Shown here piece after piece: positions 34,803 through 43,945 of a stretch of DNA of 59,679 bases (the first letter of the stretch is position 1; each line of letters opens with the position of its first letter). The notes under the pieces were generated by a model that saw nothing but the letters and a program-made list of their open reading frames with translations, searched no databases and was not told the DNA's origin. The position numbers and the translations under genes were made by a program. Source of the DNA: Azospirillum sp. TSH64 (GTDB lineage: Bacteria > Pseudomonadota > Alphaproteobacteria > Azospirillales > Azospirillaceae); NCBI RefSeq assembly GCF_003116035.1, contig NZ_LGQW01000015.1:4905762-4965440 (forward strand). The letters are read 5' to 3'.

Positions 34803-36347
34803 CTACTCCATCACCGCCGCTTCCTCCGGCGCCGGGGCTCCCGCCTTCGGCCGCCGGAGCAGCAGCAGCATCGGGATGACCAGCAGGGCGACATACATCA
34901 TCAGCTTGAAGTCGTCGATGTAGGCGATCATCGCCGCCTGCTGCGTGACCTGGGCATTCAGCATCGCCAGCGCCTCGGGCGTGGCGGTCACCTGCTCCGT
35001 CATCATCTGCGAGAAGGGCGTCAGGTGAGCGGCGAGGCTGGCGTGGTTGATCTGGGTGTTCTGCGACAGCAGGGTCATCACCACCGAGATGCCGACGCTG
35101 CTGCCCAGGTTGCGGACCAGGCTGAACAGGCTGGCGGCATCGGTGCGCAGCCGCGGCTCCAGCGTGGCGAAGGCGATGGTGCTGAGCGGCACGAACACCA
35201 GCCCCAGGCCCAGCCCCTGCACCACGCCGCTGATGATGATCGGCTCGCGGTCCATCACGATGGTGAAGCCGGTCATGGACCACAGCGACCAGCTGGTCAG
35301 CAGCACGCCGGCCAGGATCAGCAACCGCGCGTCCACCCGGCGCACCAGCCGCCCCACCATCAGCATCGAGATCATCGTGCCGACGCCGCGCGGCGCCAGC
35401 ACCAGCCCGGTGGTGACCGTCGGGTAGCCCAGCAGGTTCTGCAGCATCGGCGGCAGCAGCGCCATGGTCGCCAGCAGGATGACGCCGATCACGAAGATCA
35501 GGACCAGCCCGGTGACGAAATTGCGGTCACGCAAGAGCGCCGGGTCGATGAAGGGCTCGGTCTTCGTGTTGCCATGGGCGGTGGCGATGTGGATGGCGAA
35601 AACCCAGAAGGCGCAGGCGGCCAGGGCCGTCTCGATCCAGATCTCGGTCGCGCCGAACCAGTCCAACTGCTCGCCGCGGTCCAGCAGCATCTGGAAGGCG
35701 CCGACCGCCAGCCCCAGCATGGCGAAGCCGAAGAAATCGAAGCTGCGGATGCGCCCCTTGGTCTCGTGCAGGAAGACCGCCATGCCGGCGAAGGCCAGCA
35801 GCCCGACCGGCAGGTTGATGTAGAAGACCCAGCGCCAGCTGAAGCTGTCGGTCAGCCAGCCGCCCAGCGTCGGGCCGGCGATGGGACCGACCATGATGCC
35901 GGCCCCCCAGAGCGCCATCGCCTGCCCGTGCCGCTCCTTCGGGTTGATGTCGAGCAGCACCGACTGCGACAGCGGCACCAATGCCGCGCCGAAGACGCCC
36001 TGCACCAGCCGGAAGGCCACCATCTGCGTCAGGCTGCCGGCCAGCCCGCACAGCACCGACGCCGCCGTGAAGCCCGCCACCGCGATCAGGAACAGGCGCT
36101 TGCGCCCGAACCGGTCCGCCATCCAGCCGGTGGCCGGTGTCGCGATGGCCGCCGCGACGATGTAGGAGGTCAGCACCCAGGTGATGGTGTCCTGCGCCGC
36201 CCCCAGGCTGCCCTGCATGCTGGGAAGCGCGACGTTGGCGATGGTGGTGTCCAGCACCTGCATGATGGTGGCGAGCATGATCGACACGGTGATCATGCCG
36301 CGATGCTTCACCTCATGCGGGGCTACGGAGGATTGGCTGGCGGCCAT
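34803..36347 (-). CDS. emrB: DHA2-family MFS multidrug efflux pump (EmrB type)
   Basis: A 514-residue major facilitator with 14 predicted helices. Family motifs are present: motif A MADRFGRKRLFL between helices 2 and 3, and motif C MVGPIAGPTLGGWLTDSFSW. It would export hydrophobic compounds driven by the proton gradient, with EmrA and an outer-membrane channel not encoded in the window. It follows emrA by 33 bases on the minus strand in a marR-emrA-emrB operon. Confidence 0.93.
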   Translation of the reverse strand: MAASQSSVAPHEVKHRGMITVSIMLATIMQVLDTTIANVALPSMQGSLGAAQDTITWVLTSYIVAAAIATPATGWMADRFGRKRLFLIAVAGFTAASVLCGLAGSLTQMVAFRLVQGVFGAALVPLSQSVLLDINPKERHGQAMALWGAGIMVGPIAGPTLGGWLTDSFSWRWVFYINLPVGLLAFAGMAVFLHETKGRIRSFDFFGFAMLGLAVGAFQMLLDRGEQLDWFGATEIWIETALAACAFWVFAIHIATAHGNTKTEPFIDPALLRDRNFVTGLVLIFVIGVILLATMALLPPMLQNLLGYPTVTTGLVLAPRGVGTMISMLMVGRLVRRVDARLLILAGVLLTSWSLWSMTGFTIVMDREPIIISGVVQGLGLGLVFVPLSTIAFATLEPRLRTDAASLFSLVRNLGSSVGISVVMTLLSQNTQINHASLAAHLTPFSQMMTEQVTATPEALAMLNAQVTQQAAMIAYIDDFKLMMYVALLVIPMLLLLRRPKAGAPAPEEAAVME

Positions 36348-36380
36348 AGGATGCCTGCGGATGATGGATGCGTGGTTGCC

Positions 36381-37505
36381 TTACCGGATCGCCGCGACCG
36401 CGTTTCCGATGGCGCCCGGCAACGGCCGGCTGTGGTGGGTGTCGACCTCCACCTCGGCGCTGAGGCCGGTGCGCAGCGGCACGGGCTCGCCCTCCGGCCG
36501 GTCGATGCGGAGGCGGACCGGCACCCGCTGCACCACCTTCACCCAGTTGCCGGTGGCGTTCTGGGCGGGCAGGACCGAGAATTCCGATCCGGTGCCGGCG
36601 CCGATGCTCTCGACATGGGCGGTCAGGGTGCGGCCGGAATAGGCGTCCAGCACCACCGTCGCGGTCTGGCCGACCGCCATGTGGGTCAGGTCGGTTTCCT
36701 TGAAATTGGCCTCGACCCAGCTCGACCCGCTCATCACCAAGCTGACCGCCGACAGCCCGACCGAGGCATATTGCCCGACCAGAAGCCGGTCGGTCTGGCT
36801 CACCACGCCGTCGGCCGGCGCCGCCACCACCGTGTGGTCGAGGTCGCGCTGCGCCGATGCCTTCTTCGCCAGCGCCTCCAGCACCGTCGGATGGCGGTCG
36901 GTGGGGATGTCGGGATCGCCGCCAAGGGCGGCGCGGGCGCTGATCACCGCCTGCTTCTCCGTGTTCAGATCCTGCTGGGCCGCCATCAGGTCGTGGCGCA
37001 CCGAATCGTAGGTGGCCCGCGCGGCGACGCCGGTCTTCAGCAGATCCTGCTGGCGCTGGAACTCGCGCTGCTCGAAGGAGACCTTCTCCTCCGCCGCGGC
37101 CTGCTTGGCCTGCGCCTCGCCCAGGTCGGCGCGCAGCTGTTCCACCTTCAGCCGGGCAGAGGCGAGTGCCGCATCGGCCTGCTGCAAGGCCAGCCGGTAG
37201 GGCTCGTCATCGATGCGGAACAGCAGGTCGCCGCGATGGACCTGCTGGTTCTCATGCACCGCCACCTCGACGATGCGGCCGGAGATATCCGGGCTGATCG
37301 TCACCTTGTCCTGCTGGACATAGGCATTGTCGGTCGAGACATAACGTCCGCCCACAACATATTCATAGCCGCCGCCGACCGCCACCAGCAGCGGCAGGGC
37401 GGCCATCAGCAGCCAGCGGCGCCAGCGCGTCCGTCGGATGGGCTTGGCTGCCGGATTCTGAGCATCCGGGCGGGTATCGGTATCGCGGTCGGTCACGGCG
37501 GTCAT
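36381..37505 (-). CDS. emrA: EmrA-type HlyD-family membrane fusion protein
   Basis: A 374-residue periplasmic adaptor. One helix is at about 28-48 (WRRWLLMAALPLLVAVGGGY). Then follow YVSTDNAYVQQDKVTISPDI, the lipoyl half-motif VAVHENQQVHRGDLLFRID, an alpha-helical coiled coil at about 105-200 and the second lipoyl half (VVAAPADGVVSQ). This is the normal EmrA layout. It sits between marR and emrB with 33-base gaps on each side. Confidence 0.92.
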   Translation of the reverse strand: MTAVTDRDTDTRPDAQNPAAKPIRRTRWRRWLLMAALPLLVAVGGGYEYVVGGRYVSTDNAYVQQDKVTISPDISGRIVEVAVHENQQVHRGDLLFRIDDEPYRLALQQADAALASARLKVEQLRADLGEAQAKQAAAEEKVSFEQREFQRQQDLLKTGVAARATYDSVRHDLMAAQQDLNTEKQAVISARAALGGDPDIPTDRHPTVLEALAKKASAQRDLDHTVVAAPADGVVSQTDRLLVGQYASVGLSAVSLVMSGSSWVEANFKETDLTHMAVGQTATVVLDAYSGRTLTAHVESIGAGTGSEFSVLPAQNATGNWVKVVQRVPVRLRIDRPEGEPVPLRTGLSAEVEVDTHHSRPLPGAIGNAVAAIR

Positions 37506-37538
37506 GGCGGTCGGGTCCCGAAGAAAAAGGCGGGGTCG

Positions 37539-38045
37539 TCAGGCTTTGGCGGCGATCTTTTCAGCGGCGGTCTTCGCGGGCGGTTCCGCCCGGCGGTCGG
37601 AAAGGTTGGCGCGCATGTGGGCCAGCATCCCGACCAGCATGGCTTCGGCATCGGGCGGCAGGCCGGCGAGCGCCTCTGCATAGAGCCCGGTGGCGAGCGC
37701 CCGGCCCTGCTCCAGCACCGCATGCGCCTTCGGCGTCAGGTGCGGCAGCCGGGCGCGCCGGTCGGTCGGATCGGTGCGGCGTTCGATCCAGCCGCCCTCC
37801 TCCATGCGGTCGATCTGCCGGCAGAGCGTGATCGGCTCGATCTCCAGCAGGTCGGCCAGCGCCGCCTGCTTGATCCCCTCGTTCCGCGCCAGCGTGGCGA
37901 TCACCGACCATTGTGCGCGGGTCAGGCCGAGATGGCGGGCGCGCTGGTCGAAACGGACGCGCATCAAGCGCGCCGTGTCGGTCAAAACGGCGCCCAGACT
38001 CGTCGAATGGGCATTTGCGGAGCGGGGATCGGCAGGGGAGGACAT
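37539..38045 (-). CDS. marR: MarR-family transcriptional regulator
   Basis: A 168-residue winged-helix regulator. The DNA-binding part is LTRAQWSVIATLARNEGIKQ to IDRMEEGGWIERRTDPTDRRAR, including the recognition helix and the conserved wing DPTDRRAR. It heads the emrAB operon and likely autorepresses it until a toxic ligand binds. No ribosome-binding site precedes the ATG. A TACGAT box ends 7 bases before it, so the mRNA may be leaderless. The paired palindromes at 38056-38097 are the probable operator. Confidence 0.9.
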   Translation of the reverse strand: MSSPADPRSANAHSTSLGAVLTDTARLMRVRFDQRARHLGLTRAQWSVIATLARNEGIKQAALADLLEIEPITLCRQIDRMEEGGWIERRTDPTDRRARLPHLTPKAHAVLEQGRALATGLYAEALAGLPPDAEAMLVGMLAHMRANLSDRRAEPPAKTAAEKIAAKA

Positions 38046-38055
38046 CGGCGGATCG

Positions 38056-38097
38056 TAAGCTTGCTTATTGGTCCCTCAAAACTAATAAGCAAGCTTA
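38056..38097. promoter_or_regulatory. double palindromic operator upstream of marR
   Basis: Two 14-base arms, TAAGCTTGCTTATT and its exact reverse complement, are separated by 14 bases. Each arm also contains its own MarR-sized palindrome (TAAGC, two bases, GCTTA). On the minus strand a promoter reading TTGAGG (38079-38074), 16 bases, TACGAT (38057-38052) would place one arm in its spacer and the other just upstream. Bound MarR would block it. Confidence 0.85.
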
Positions 38098-38269
38098 TCA
38101 TCGGCAATCCTCGCGGCGTGCATGGCAGGGCCACGTCCGCGTCGCGCCTCCAGCGCCCTGGACGGGATCGCGCCTCTGGCGCGCGCGACAGGAGATTGCT
38201 AAGGTGCCCACCCGTTTCGTTCCATTCCTTTCGCCAATTCGCCAAAATCGACCAGCTGAGGACCGATCC

Positions 38270-40135
38270 ATGCCGCACTACCGTTCCCGCACCTCCACCC
38301 ATGGCCGCAATATGGCGGGCGCGCGCGGCCTGTGGCGGGCAACCGGCATGAAGGACGGCGATTTCGGCAAGCCGATCATCGCCATCGCCAACTCCTTCAC
38401 CCAGTTCGTCCCCGGCCACGTCCATCTGAAGGATCTGGGCCAGCTGGTGGCGCGCGAGATCGAGAAGGCCGGCGGCGTGGCGAAGGAGTTCAACACCATC
38501 GCCGTGGACGACGGCATCGCCATGGGCCATGGCGGCATGCTGTACAGCCTGCCCTCGCGCGAGCTGATTGCCGACGCGGTGGAATACATGGCGAACGCCC
38601 ATTGCGCCGACGCGCTGGTCTGCATCTCCAACTGCGACAAGATCACGCCCGGCATGCTGATGGCCGCGATGCGCCTGAACATCCCGGCGGTCTTCGTCTC
38701 CGGCGGCCCGATGGAGGCCGGCAAGGTCAAGTGGCGCGGCAAGATCAAGTCGGTCGACCTGATCGACGCCATGGTCGCCGCCGCCGATCCGACCGTCTCG
38801 GATGAAGAGGCGGCGGAAATGGAGCGCGGCTCCTGCCCGACCTGCGGCTCCTGCTCCGGTATGTTCACCGCCAACTCGATGAACTGTCTGACCGAGGCGC
38901 TGGGCCTGTCGCTGCCCGGCAACGGCACCATCCTGGCGACCCACGCCGACCGCAAGGAGCTGTTCCTCGCCGCCGGCCGCATGGCGGTCGATCTCTGCCG
39001 CCGCTGGTACCAGGAGGAGGACGCCACCGCCCTGCCGCGCGGCATCGCCACCAAAGAAGCGTTCGAGAACGCGATGACGCTCGACATCGCCATGGGCGGC
39101 TCGACCAACACAGTCCTGCACATCCTGGCGGCGGCGCAGGAGGGCGGCATCGATTTCACCATGGAGGACATCGACAGGCTGTCGCGCCGCGTCCCCAATG
39201 TCTGCAAGGTCGCTCCCGCCGTGGCCGACGTCCACATCGAGGACGTCCACCGCGCCGGCGGCATCTTCGGCATCCTTGGCGAGTTGGACCGCGCCGGTCT
39301 GCTGAACCGCGATACCCCGACCGTCCATGCGCCGTCGCTCGGCGAGGCGCTGGACCGCTGGGATGTGATGCGCACCCAGGACCAGTCCGTACACACCCTG
39401 TATCGGGCCGCCCCAGGCGGCATCCCGACCGTCGTGCCCTTCAGCCAGGAACGCCGCTGGCCTGAGTTGGACCTCGACCGTGAGAAGGGCGTGATCCGCA
39501 AGGCCGAGAACGCCTTCAGCCAGGATGGCGGCCTCGCCGTGCTGTACGGCAACATCGCGGAGAACGGCTGCATCGTGAAGACGGCGGGCGTCGACGCCTC
39601 CAACCTCGTCTTCGCCGGTCCGGCCCGCGTCTTCGAAAGCCAGGACGATGCCGTCGCCGGCATCCTGGGCGACGTGGTCAAGGCTGGCGAGGTGGTGGTC
39701 ATCCGCTACGAGGGCCCGCGCGGCGGTCCCGGCATGCAGGAAATGCTGTACCCGACCAGCTATCTGAAGTCGAAGGGGCTGGGCAAGGCCTGCGCGCTGG
39801 TGACCGACGGCCGTTTCTCCGGCGGGACGTCCGGCCTGTCGATCGGCCACGTCTCTCCGGAAGCAGCCCAGGGCGGCGCCATCGGGCTGGTGCAGGATGG
39901 CGACCGCATCGAGATCGACATTCCCAACCGCATCATCCGTCTCGCCGTCGACGACCAGGAGATGCAGCGCCGCCGCGACGCGATGAACGCCAAGGGCATG
40001 GATGCCTGGAAGCCCGTCAACCGCGACCGTCTGGTTTCCCCGGCTCTCCGCGCCTACGCCGCCCTGACCACCAGCGCCGACCGCGGCGCCGTGCGTGACG
40101 TGACCCAGGTGGAGAATATCGCCGTCCGCCGCTGA
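38270..40135 (+). CDS. ilvD: dihydroxy-acid dehydratase
   Basis: A 621-residue dehydratase for the last shared step of isoleucine and valine synthesis, making 2-keto acids from dihydroxy acids. The iron-sulfur and metal motifs are intact: SNCDKITPGM, and CPTCGSCSGMFTANSMNCL with its Cys residues, plus GDG/GGT regions to the C-terminal TDGRFSGGTSGLSIGHVSPEA. Length matches the E. coli IlvD type. GAGGA lies 7 bases before the ATG at 38270. It is divergent from marR and followed by a strong terminator, so it is probably a single-gene unit. Confidence 0.96.
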   Translation: MPHYRSRTSTHGRNMAGARGLWRATGMKDGDFGKPIIAIANSFTQFVPGHVHLKDLGQLVAREIEKAGGVAKEFNTIAVDDGIAMGHGGMLYSLPSRELIADAVEYMANAHCADALVCISNCDKITPGMLMAAMRLNIPAVFVSGGPMEAGKVKWRGKIKSVDLIDAMVAAADPTVSDEEAAEMERGSCPTCGSCSGMFTANSMNCLTEALGLSLPGNGTILATHADRKELFLAAGRMAVDLCRRWYQEEDATALPRGIATKEAFENAMTLDIAMGGSTNTVLHILAAAQEGGIDFTMEDIDRLSRRVPNVCKVAPAVADVHIEDVHRAGGIFGILGELDRAGLLNRDTPTVHAPSLGEALDRWDVMRTQDQSVHTLYRAAPGGIPTVVPFSQERRWPELDLDREKGVIRKAENAFSQDGGLAVLYGNIAENGCIVKTAGVDASNLVFAGPARVFESQDDAVAGILGDVVKAGEVVVIRYEGPRGGPGMQEMLYPTSYLKSKGLGKACALVTDGRFSGGTSGLSIGHVSPEAAQGGAIGLVQDGDRIEIDIPNRIIRLAVDDQEMQRRRDAMNAKGMDAWKPVNRDRLVSPALRAYAALTTSADRGAVRDVTQVENIAVRR

Positions 40136-40205
40136 CATGGTTTAGGCAATGGGCGCCGGCAGCGCCGCAATCAGGCACAACGAACATTCATCACAAGTAA
40201 CAATC

Positions 40206-40238
40206 AAAGCGCCGCGCAAGTCGCGGCGCTTTCTTTTT
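40206..40238 (+). terminator. rho-independent terminator of ilvD
   Basis: An 11-bp perfect stem (AAAGCGCCGCG with its complement, loop CAAGT) followed by CTTTTTG, 70 bases past the ilvD stop. Confidence 0.88.
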
Positions 40239-40372
40239 GCCAGGAATTACATACACAGATATGTTACTTTCCGTTGGCGGGAAAATCTTCGGGTGTCGCA
40301 TCGCTCGGATGTTCGCAAAATTCGAAATGCATGCTCTAATATGCCAACGCGAATTCCGCGAGGGGGGCGGAC

Positions 40373-43300
40373 GTGGCGGACACCATGTTGGGCGCAGCGA
40401 CGGACGAAGGCCGTCCCTGGCAGGAGGCATCTCGCCTGCCGGGCGATAAGCCGCGCGAACGCAAGGTCGTCACGGCGATGTTCGTCGATATCGTCCGTTC
40501 CTCCGCCATGGTGGCAGGCCGCGATCCCGAGGATGCGGACGATCTGCTCCTTTCGATCCTGAACCGTGTGACGGAGGCTGTGCCGCGTTTCGAAGGCACG
40601 GTGACCCAGATGCTGGGTGACGGCTTCCTGGCGACCTTCGGCGCCCCCGGCGCCAAGGAGGACCATGCACTGCGCGCCTGCCTTGCCGCTCAGGACATCC
40701 TCAGCGCCACCCGCGACGAACAGGGACGGCCTCTCTTCCACATCCGCATCGGCATCAGTTCGGGTGACGTCGTCGCCCATGTGGTGACCAATGGGCTGTG
40801 GACCGACTATCGCGCGGTCGGCGAGTGCGTGCATATGGCCGCCAAGCTGCAGCAGCGCGCGGCTTCCGACACCGCACAGCTCAGCCGGGACACGCTGGAC
40901 CTGATCCCGGTCGGGGTGGCCGCGCGCCCGATGGGAAGCCTGCGCCTGTCCGACGAGCTGGAGCCGATGCCGGCGTTCCTGCTCGACGGGGCGCGTGCCG
41001 TCCGCCGCACCGCCACCGACCTGCTGTCCGCCACCGACGCCCCGCATGTCGGCCGGGAAGAGGAAGTGGCGACCCTGTTCGCCATCGCCGATTCGGTGGA
41101 GGCCGGGGCTCCCGCCCAGCTTCTGCTCCAGGGAGAGGCCGGAATCGGCAAGTCCCGCCTCGTCGGCGAGTTCCTGCGCGACCCGCGCAGCCGGCGCTGG
41201 ACCCTGCTGCAATGGCCGCAGATGCCGATCCGCCGGCTGGCCGATCCCGACGACCTCGAGGCGGTGGCGCTGAGCCTGGCCGAACAGGTGGCCGGCTGCG
41301 CCAGCGAGGAAGGCATCGGCTGGGTCTGCGAAGCGGCACGCCGCCGGTCCGGCTCGCTGGCCGGCGATGCCGTGCACGCGCTGTTCGGCCGATCCGGGCT
41401 GGATCCGCTGTGGAGCGGCCTGGACGCGGCGCAGCGCCTGTCCCTGGGCATCGAAGGTCTGGTGGGGGCGACGCTGGAACTGGCGGCACCGCTCGGAACC
41501 GGCGGTGGAAGCGACTCGGGGGATGGGACGGCGAGTGGAGCGGTGGGACGACCGCTGCTGGTGCTGGTGGAGGACGCCCATTGGGCCCGGCCGGTGATGG
41601 TGCGGCTGCTGGACCGGCTGGCCCAGGCGCTGCCGGGGTCGAGGGCTCGCCTGCTGCTGCTCGCCACACGACGGCCTCCCCCGCTGGGACCGGAGTCGGA
41701 AGAACGGGGCTGGAGCGGCCGTCCGGGCGGGCGCCGCATCGATCTGGGCATGCTGTCGCCGGATCAGGTGCAAAGGTTCCTGGCCCACTGGCTCGGCCCC
41801 GACTGGTCGCTGGTGGAGCTGAAGGCCCAGGTCGCCAGCCGCTGCCAGGGCGTTCCGCTCTATCTGGAGGAGGTTCTGCGCACGCTTGAGGCGTCGAACG
41901 CCATCGAGGGCACGCCGGGTGCCTACCGGCTGATCGATCCTCTGGTGGTCCACAAGCTGCCGCGCACGCTTCATGCCCTGCTGGCCGAGCGCATGGACAT
42001 GATGACGCTGGAGCGGCGCCGGCTGCTGATGAATGCAGCCGTGATCGGCACCACCTTCGACGTCGGGCTGCTCCAGGCGCTGACCGGATTGCCCACGCCG
42101 GTCCTGTCCGACTCCCTGGCCTATCTGGAGCGCGCCGGCTTCGTGCTGCGCACCCGTCTGCTGCCCAACCTGGAATATTCCTTCAAGCATGCGCTGATCC
42201 AGGAAGTCGCCTACGCCACCCTGACCAAGTCCGACCGCCGGGCGCTGCATGCCCGCGTGCTGGAGGCGTTGCGCCATCGCCGCGACCACGACCTGCCGAA
42301 CCGCCTGGACCTGCTGGCCCACCATGCCTTCATGGCGGAGAACTGGCCGGCCGCGCACCTGTTTGGCCGGCGGGCGGGCGAAAGGGCCGAGGGCCGCTCC
42401 AAGCTGGAGGACTCCAGCCGGCATTACGCCAACGCCCTGGCCGCGGTGCGGCATCTGCCGGATCATCCAAGGAACACGGCGCGTCAGATCGATCTGCTGA
42501 TCGCACTTCCGCGGTCGCTGCTGCCGCGCGGATCGATGGGGGTGGACGACCACCTGCAACGGGCCATCGCCATGGCGCGGGAGTCGGGCGACCGCGTCCG
42601 CTACGCCCGAGCCTGCTCGATGCTGGCGTCGTTCCTGTGGACTTTCGGCGATCTGGATCAGGGGCTGGCACTTTGCCGGGACGGCTTGTCCGCACTGGAC
42701 GAGCGGGACGACCGCCGCACCCGCGTCCAGCTTCTGTTCCGGCTGGGCGGCCTGCAAACAGACAAGGGACTTTTCGTCGACGCCCTGGAAACGTTCGAGC
42801 TTGGCGCCACCATGCTCACCACATCCCGCCCGCACGACCGCTATGGACTGGCAACCGTCGCACAGGTGCATATGGGCAGCATCGCGGCACGCTGTCTTGC
42901 CCAACTGGGACGGGCCGAAGAGGCGGTGGAGGCCGGTCGCCGGTCGGTCGAGATCGCCGAGCAAAGCAATCACCTTTTCTCGAGACTGTTTGCCCTGACG
43001 CATCTGGGATGGACGCAGATCATCTGCGGGCACTTGAAAGACAGCGTCCCAGCATTCGAAACCGCATTGTCCATCGGACACGCAATCCATGCTCCGCTGC
43101 TGCTGCCGTTGGTCATGGGCGGCATCGGGTATGCGTCGGTCCTGACGGGAGACCGGGACGCCGGTTTCGCGATGTTCGATCGCAGCTTCGCGCTTTTCCA
43201 CCAGCAGGGAGCGATTAGGGGCAAGCCGCATCCGTTGGGATGGTTGCCTCATGTCCAGATCTGGTATGCGGACGCCCTGGAATCTGTGGGAAAGCGCGTG

Positions 43301-43444
43301 GAAGCGCTCAAAATGGCGGATGCTGCCTTGGAAACCGCGCTGCTGACGACCCAGATCTCAAGCCAAGCGCGTGCAAGGGCACTGTTGTCTCGCCTGAATG
43401 GCAGACAGAAGGCTCCCCAAACCAGTGAGAATATTTCTCTTTGA
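40373..43444 (+). CDS. cyclase-homology / AAA ATPase / TPR regulator with degenerate cyclase site
   Basis: A 1023-residue cytosolic protein. A class III nucleotide cyclase homology domain covers about 31-180 (VTAMFVDIVRS with metal Asp39, MLGDGFLATFG with Asp83). A STAND-like AAA ATPase covers about 222-520 (Walker A GEAGIGKS at 254-261, Walker B LLVLVEDAHWA), and helical TPR-like repeats run to the C-terminus. In the cyclase domain the purine-selecting Lys is replaced by Gln79. The transition-state Asn and Arg of the VNxAAR motif are His154 and Lys158 (VHMAAKL). Cyclase activity is therefore doubtful. The GTG start at 40373 has a G-rich ribosome site; an ATG at 40385 is an alternative. Confidence 0.88.
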   Translation: MADTMLGAATDEGRPWQEASRLPGDKPRERKVVTAMFVDIVRSSAMVAGRDPEDADDLLLSILNRVTEAVPRFEGTVTQMLGDGFLATFGAPGAKEDHALRACLAAQDILSATRDEQGRPLFHIRIGISSGDVVAHVVTNGLWTDYRAVGECVHMAAKLQQRAASDTAQLSRDTLDLIPVGVAARPMGSLRLSDELEPMPAFLLDGARAVRRTATDLLSATDAPHVGREEEVATLFAIADSVEAGAPAQLLLQGEAGIGKSRLVGEFLRDPRSRRWTLLQWPQMPIRRLADPDDLEAVALSLAEQVAGCASEEGIGWVCEAARRRSGSLAGDAVHALFGRSGLDPLWSGLDAAQRLSLGIEGLVGATLELAAPLGTGGGSDSGDGTASGAVGRPLLVLVEDAHWARPVMVRLLDRLAQALPGSRARLLLLATRRPPPLGPESEERGWSGRPGGRRIDLGMLSPDQVQRFLAHWLGPDWSLVELKAQVASRCQGVPLYLEEVLRTLEASNAIEGTPGAYRLIDPLVVHKLPRTLHALLAERMDMMTLERRRLLMNAAVIGTTFDVGLLQALTGLPTPVLSDSLAYLERAGFVLRTRLLPNLEYSFKHALIQEVAYATLTKSDRRALHARVLEALRHRRDHDLPNRLDLLAHHAFMAENWPAAHLFGRRAGERAEGRSKLEDSSRHYANALAAVRHLPDHPRNTARQIDLLIALPRSLLPRGSMGVDDHLQRAIAMARESGDRVRYARACSMLASFLWTFGDLDQGLALCRDGLSALDERDDRRTRVQLLFRLGGLQTDKGLFVDALETFELGATMLTTSRPHDRYGLATVAQVHMGSIAARCLAQLGRAEEAVEAGRRSVEIAEQSNHLFSRLFALTHLGWTQIICGHLKDSVPAFETALSIGHAIHAPLLLPLVMGGIGYASVLTGDRDAGFAMFDRSFALFHQQGAIRGKPHPLGWLPHVQIWYADALESVGKRVEALKMADAALETALLTTQISSQARARALLSRLNGRQKAPQTSENISL

Positions 43445-43451
43445 AATCCAC

Positions 43452-43754
43452 TTAAGCGACTTCGAATCCCCGGAAATATTCCAGTACAAAAGTGCGAATT
43501 GTGGAGCTGAGCGCCGTGGTCTTCAGGCGCTTTTCCTCCAGCTCGGCACATAACTGCTGCGTCGGCTTTCCTTCAATTTTTGCAATGGCATCCAACCCTT
43601 CCCACACCGCCTTTTCAAGGCGCAACCTGGATCTTGCGCCGTTCATAAAAACGACACGGTCGGAGAGCTGTGGCCAAACCATCAGGTCTTCGAGGTCGGC
43701 GGAGCCGTGACCGGATGCGATACTGCCCCGTTTCTTGTTGGTGGCTCGCAGCAT
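43452..43754 (-). CDS. ribbon-helix-helix domain protein
   Basis: A 100-residue protein whose second half (RVVFMNGARSRLRLEKAVWEG, ending in SSTIRTFVLEYFRGF) resembles RHH_4-type ribbon-helix-helix proteins. It is related to the gene at 47177: both share the arrangement beta strand with RLE, then WEGL, an acidic helix, and a C-terminal R-FV--YFR helix. GGAGAAACGAAC precedes the ATG at 43754, which is preferred over a longer frame from 43814. It is divergent from the small peptide gene by 191 bases and converges on the cyclase-like gene with a 7-base gap. Confidence 0.78.
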   Translation of the reverse strand: MLRATNKKRGSIASGHGSADLEDLMVWPQLSDRVVFMNGARSRLRLEKAVWEGLDAIAKIEGKPTQQLCAELEEKRLKTTALSSTIRTFVLEYFRGFEVA

Positions 43755-43865
43755 GTTCGTTTCTCCGCTCAATCCATCACCGCTCGCGACCCCATGGCAC
43801 CCTGACAAGCTCATGAGATGCGCAACCGCTCAGCACACCTGATACCCGCCGCCCCCAAGTCACGA

Positions 43866-43881
43866 AGTGAAAAACTTCACA
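43866..43881. promoter_or_regulatory. near-consensus CRP-type box upstream of the small peptide gene
   Basis: AGTGAAAAACTTCACA fits TGTGA-N6-TCACA with one mismatch. A TAAGAA box at 43902-43907 would put transcription start near 43914, placing the site centre about 41 bases upstream, the class II activator position. A Crp/Fnr gene with a CRP-like recognition helix lies 2.4 kb downstream in the same cluster. Confidence 0.6.
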
Positions 43882-43945
43882 GACCGAACCCGTTCGAATC
43901 CTAAGAATTGCCCACATCACCAAGCCAGATAGGAGTTCATCCAAG

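Noticed and set aside
33615..38351. A 1578-codon plus-strand open frame
   Set aside because: It runs antisense through emrB, emrA and marR and out of frame through other genes. There is no recognisable domain and the composition is that of a GC-bias artefact.
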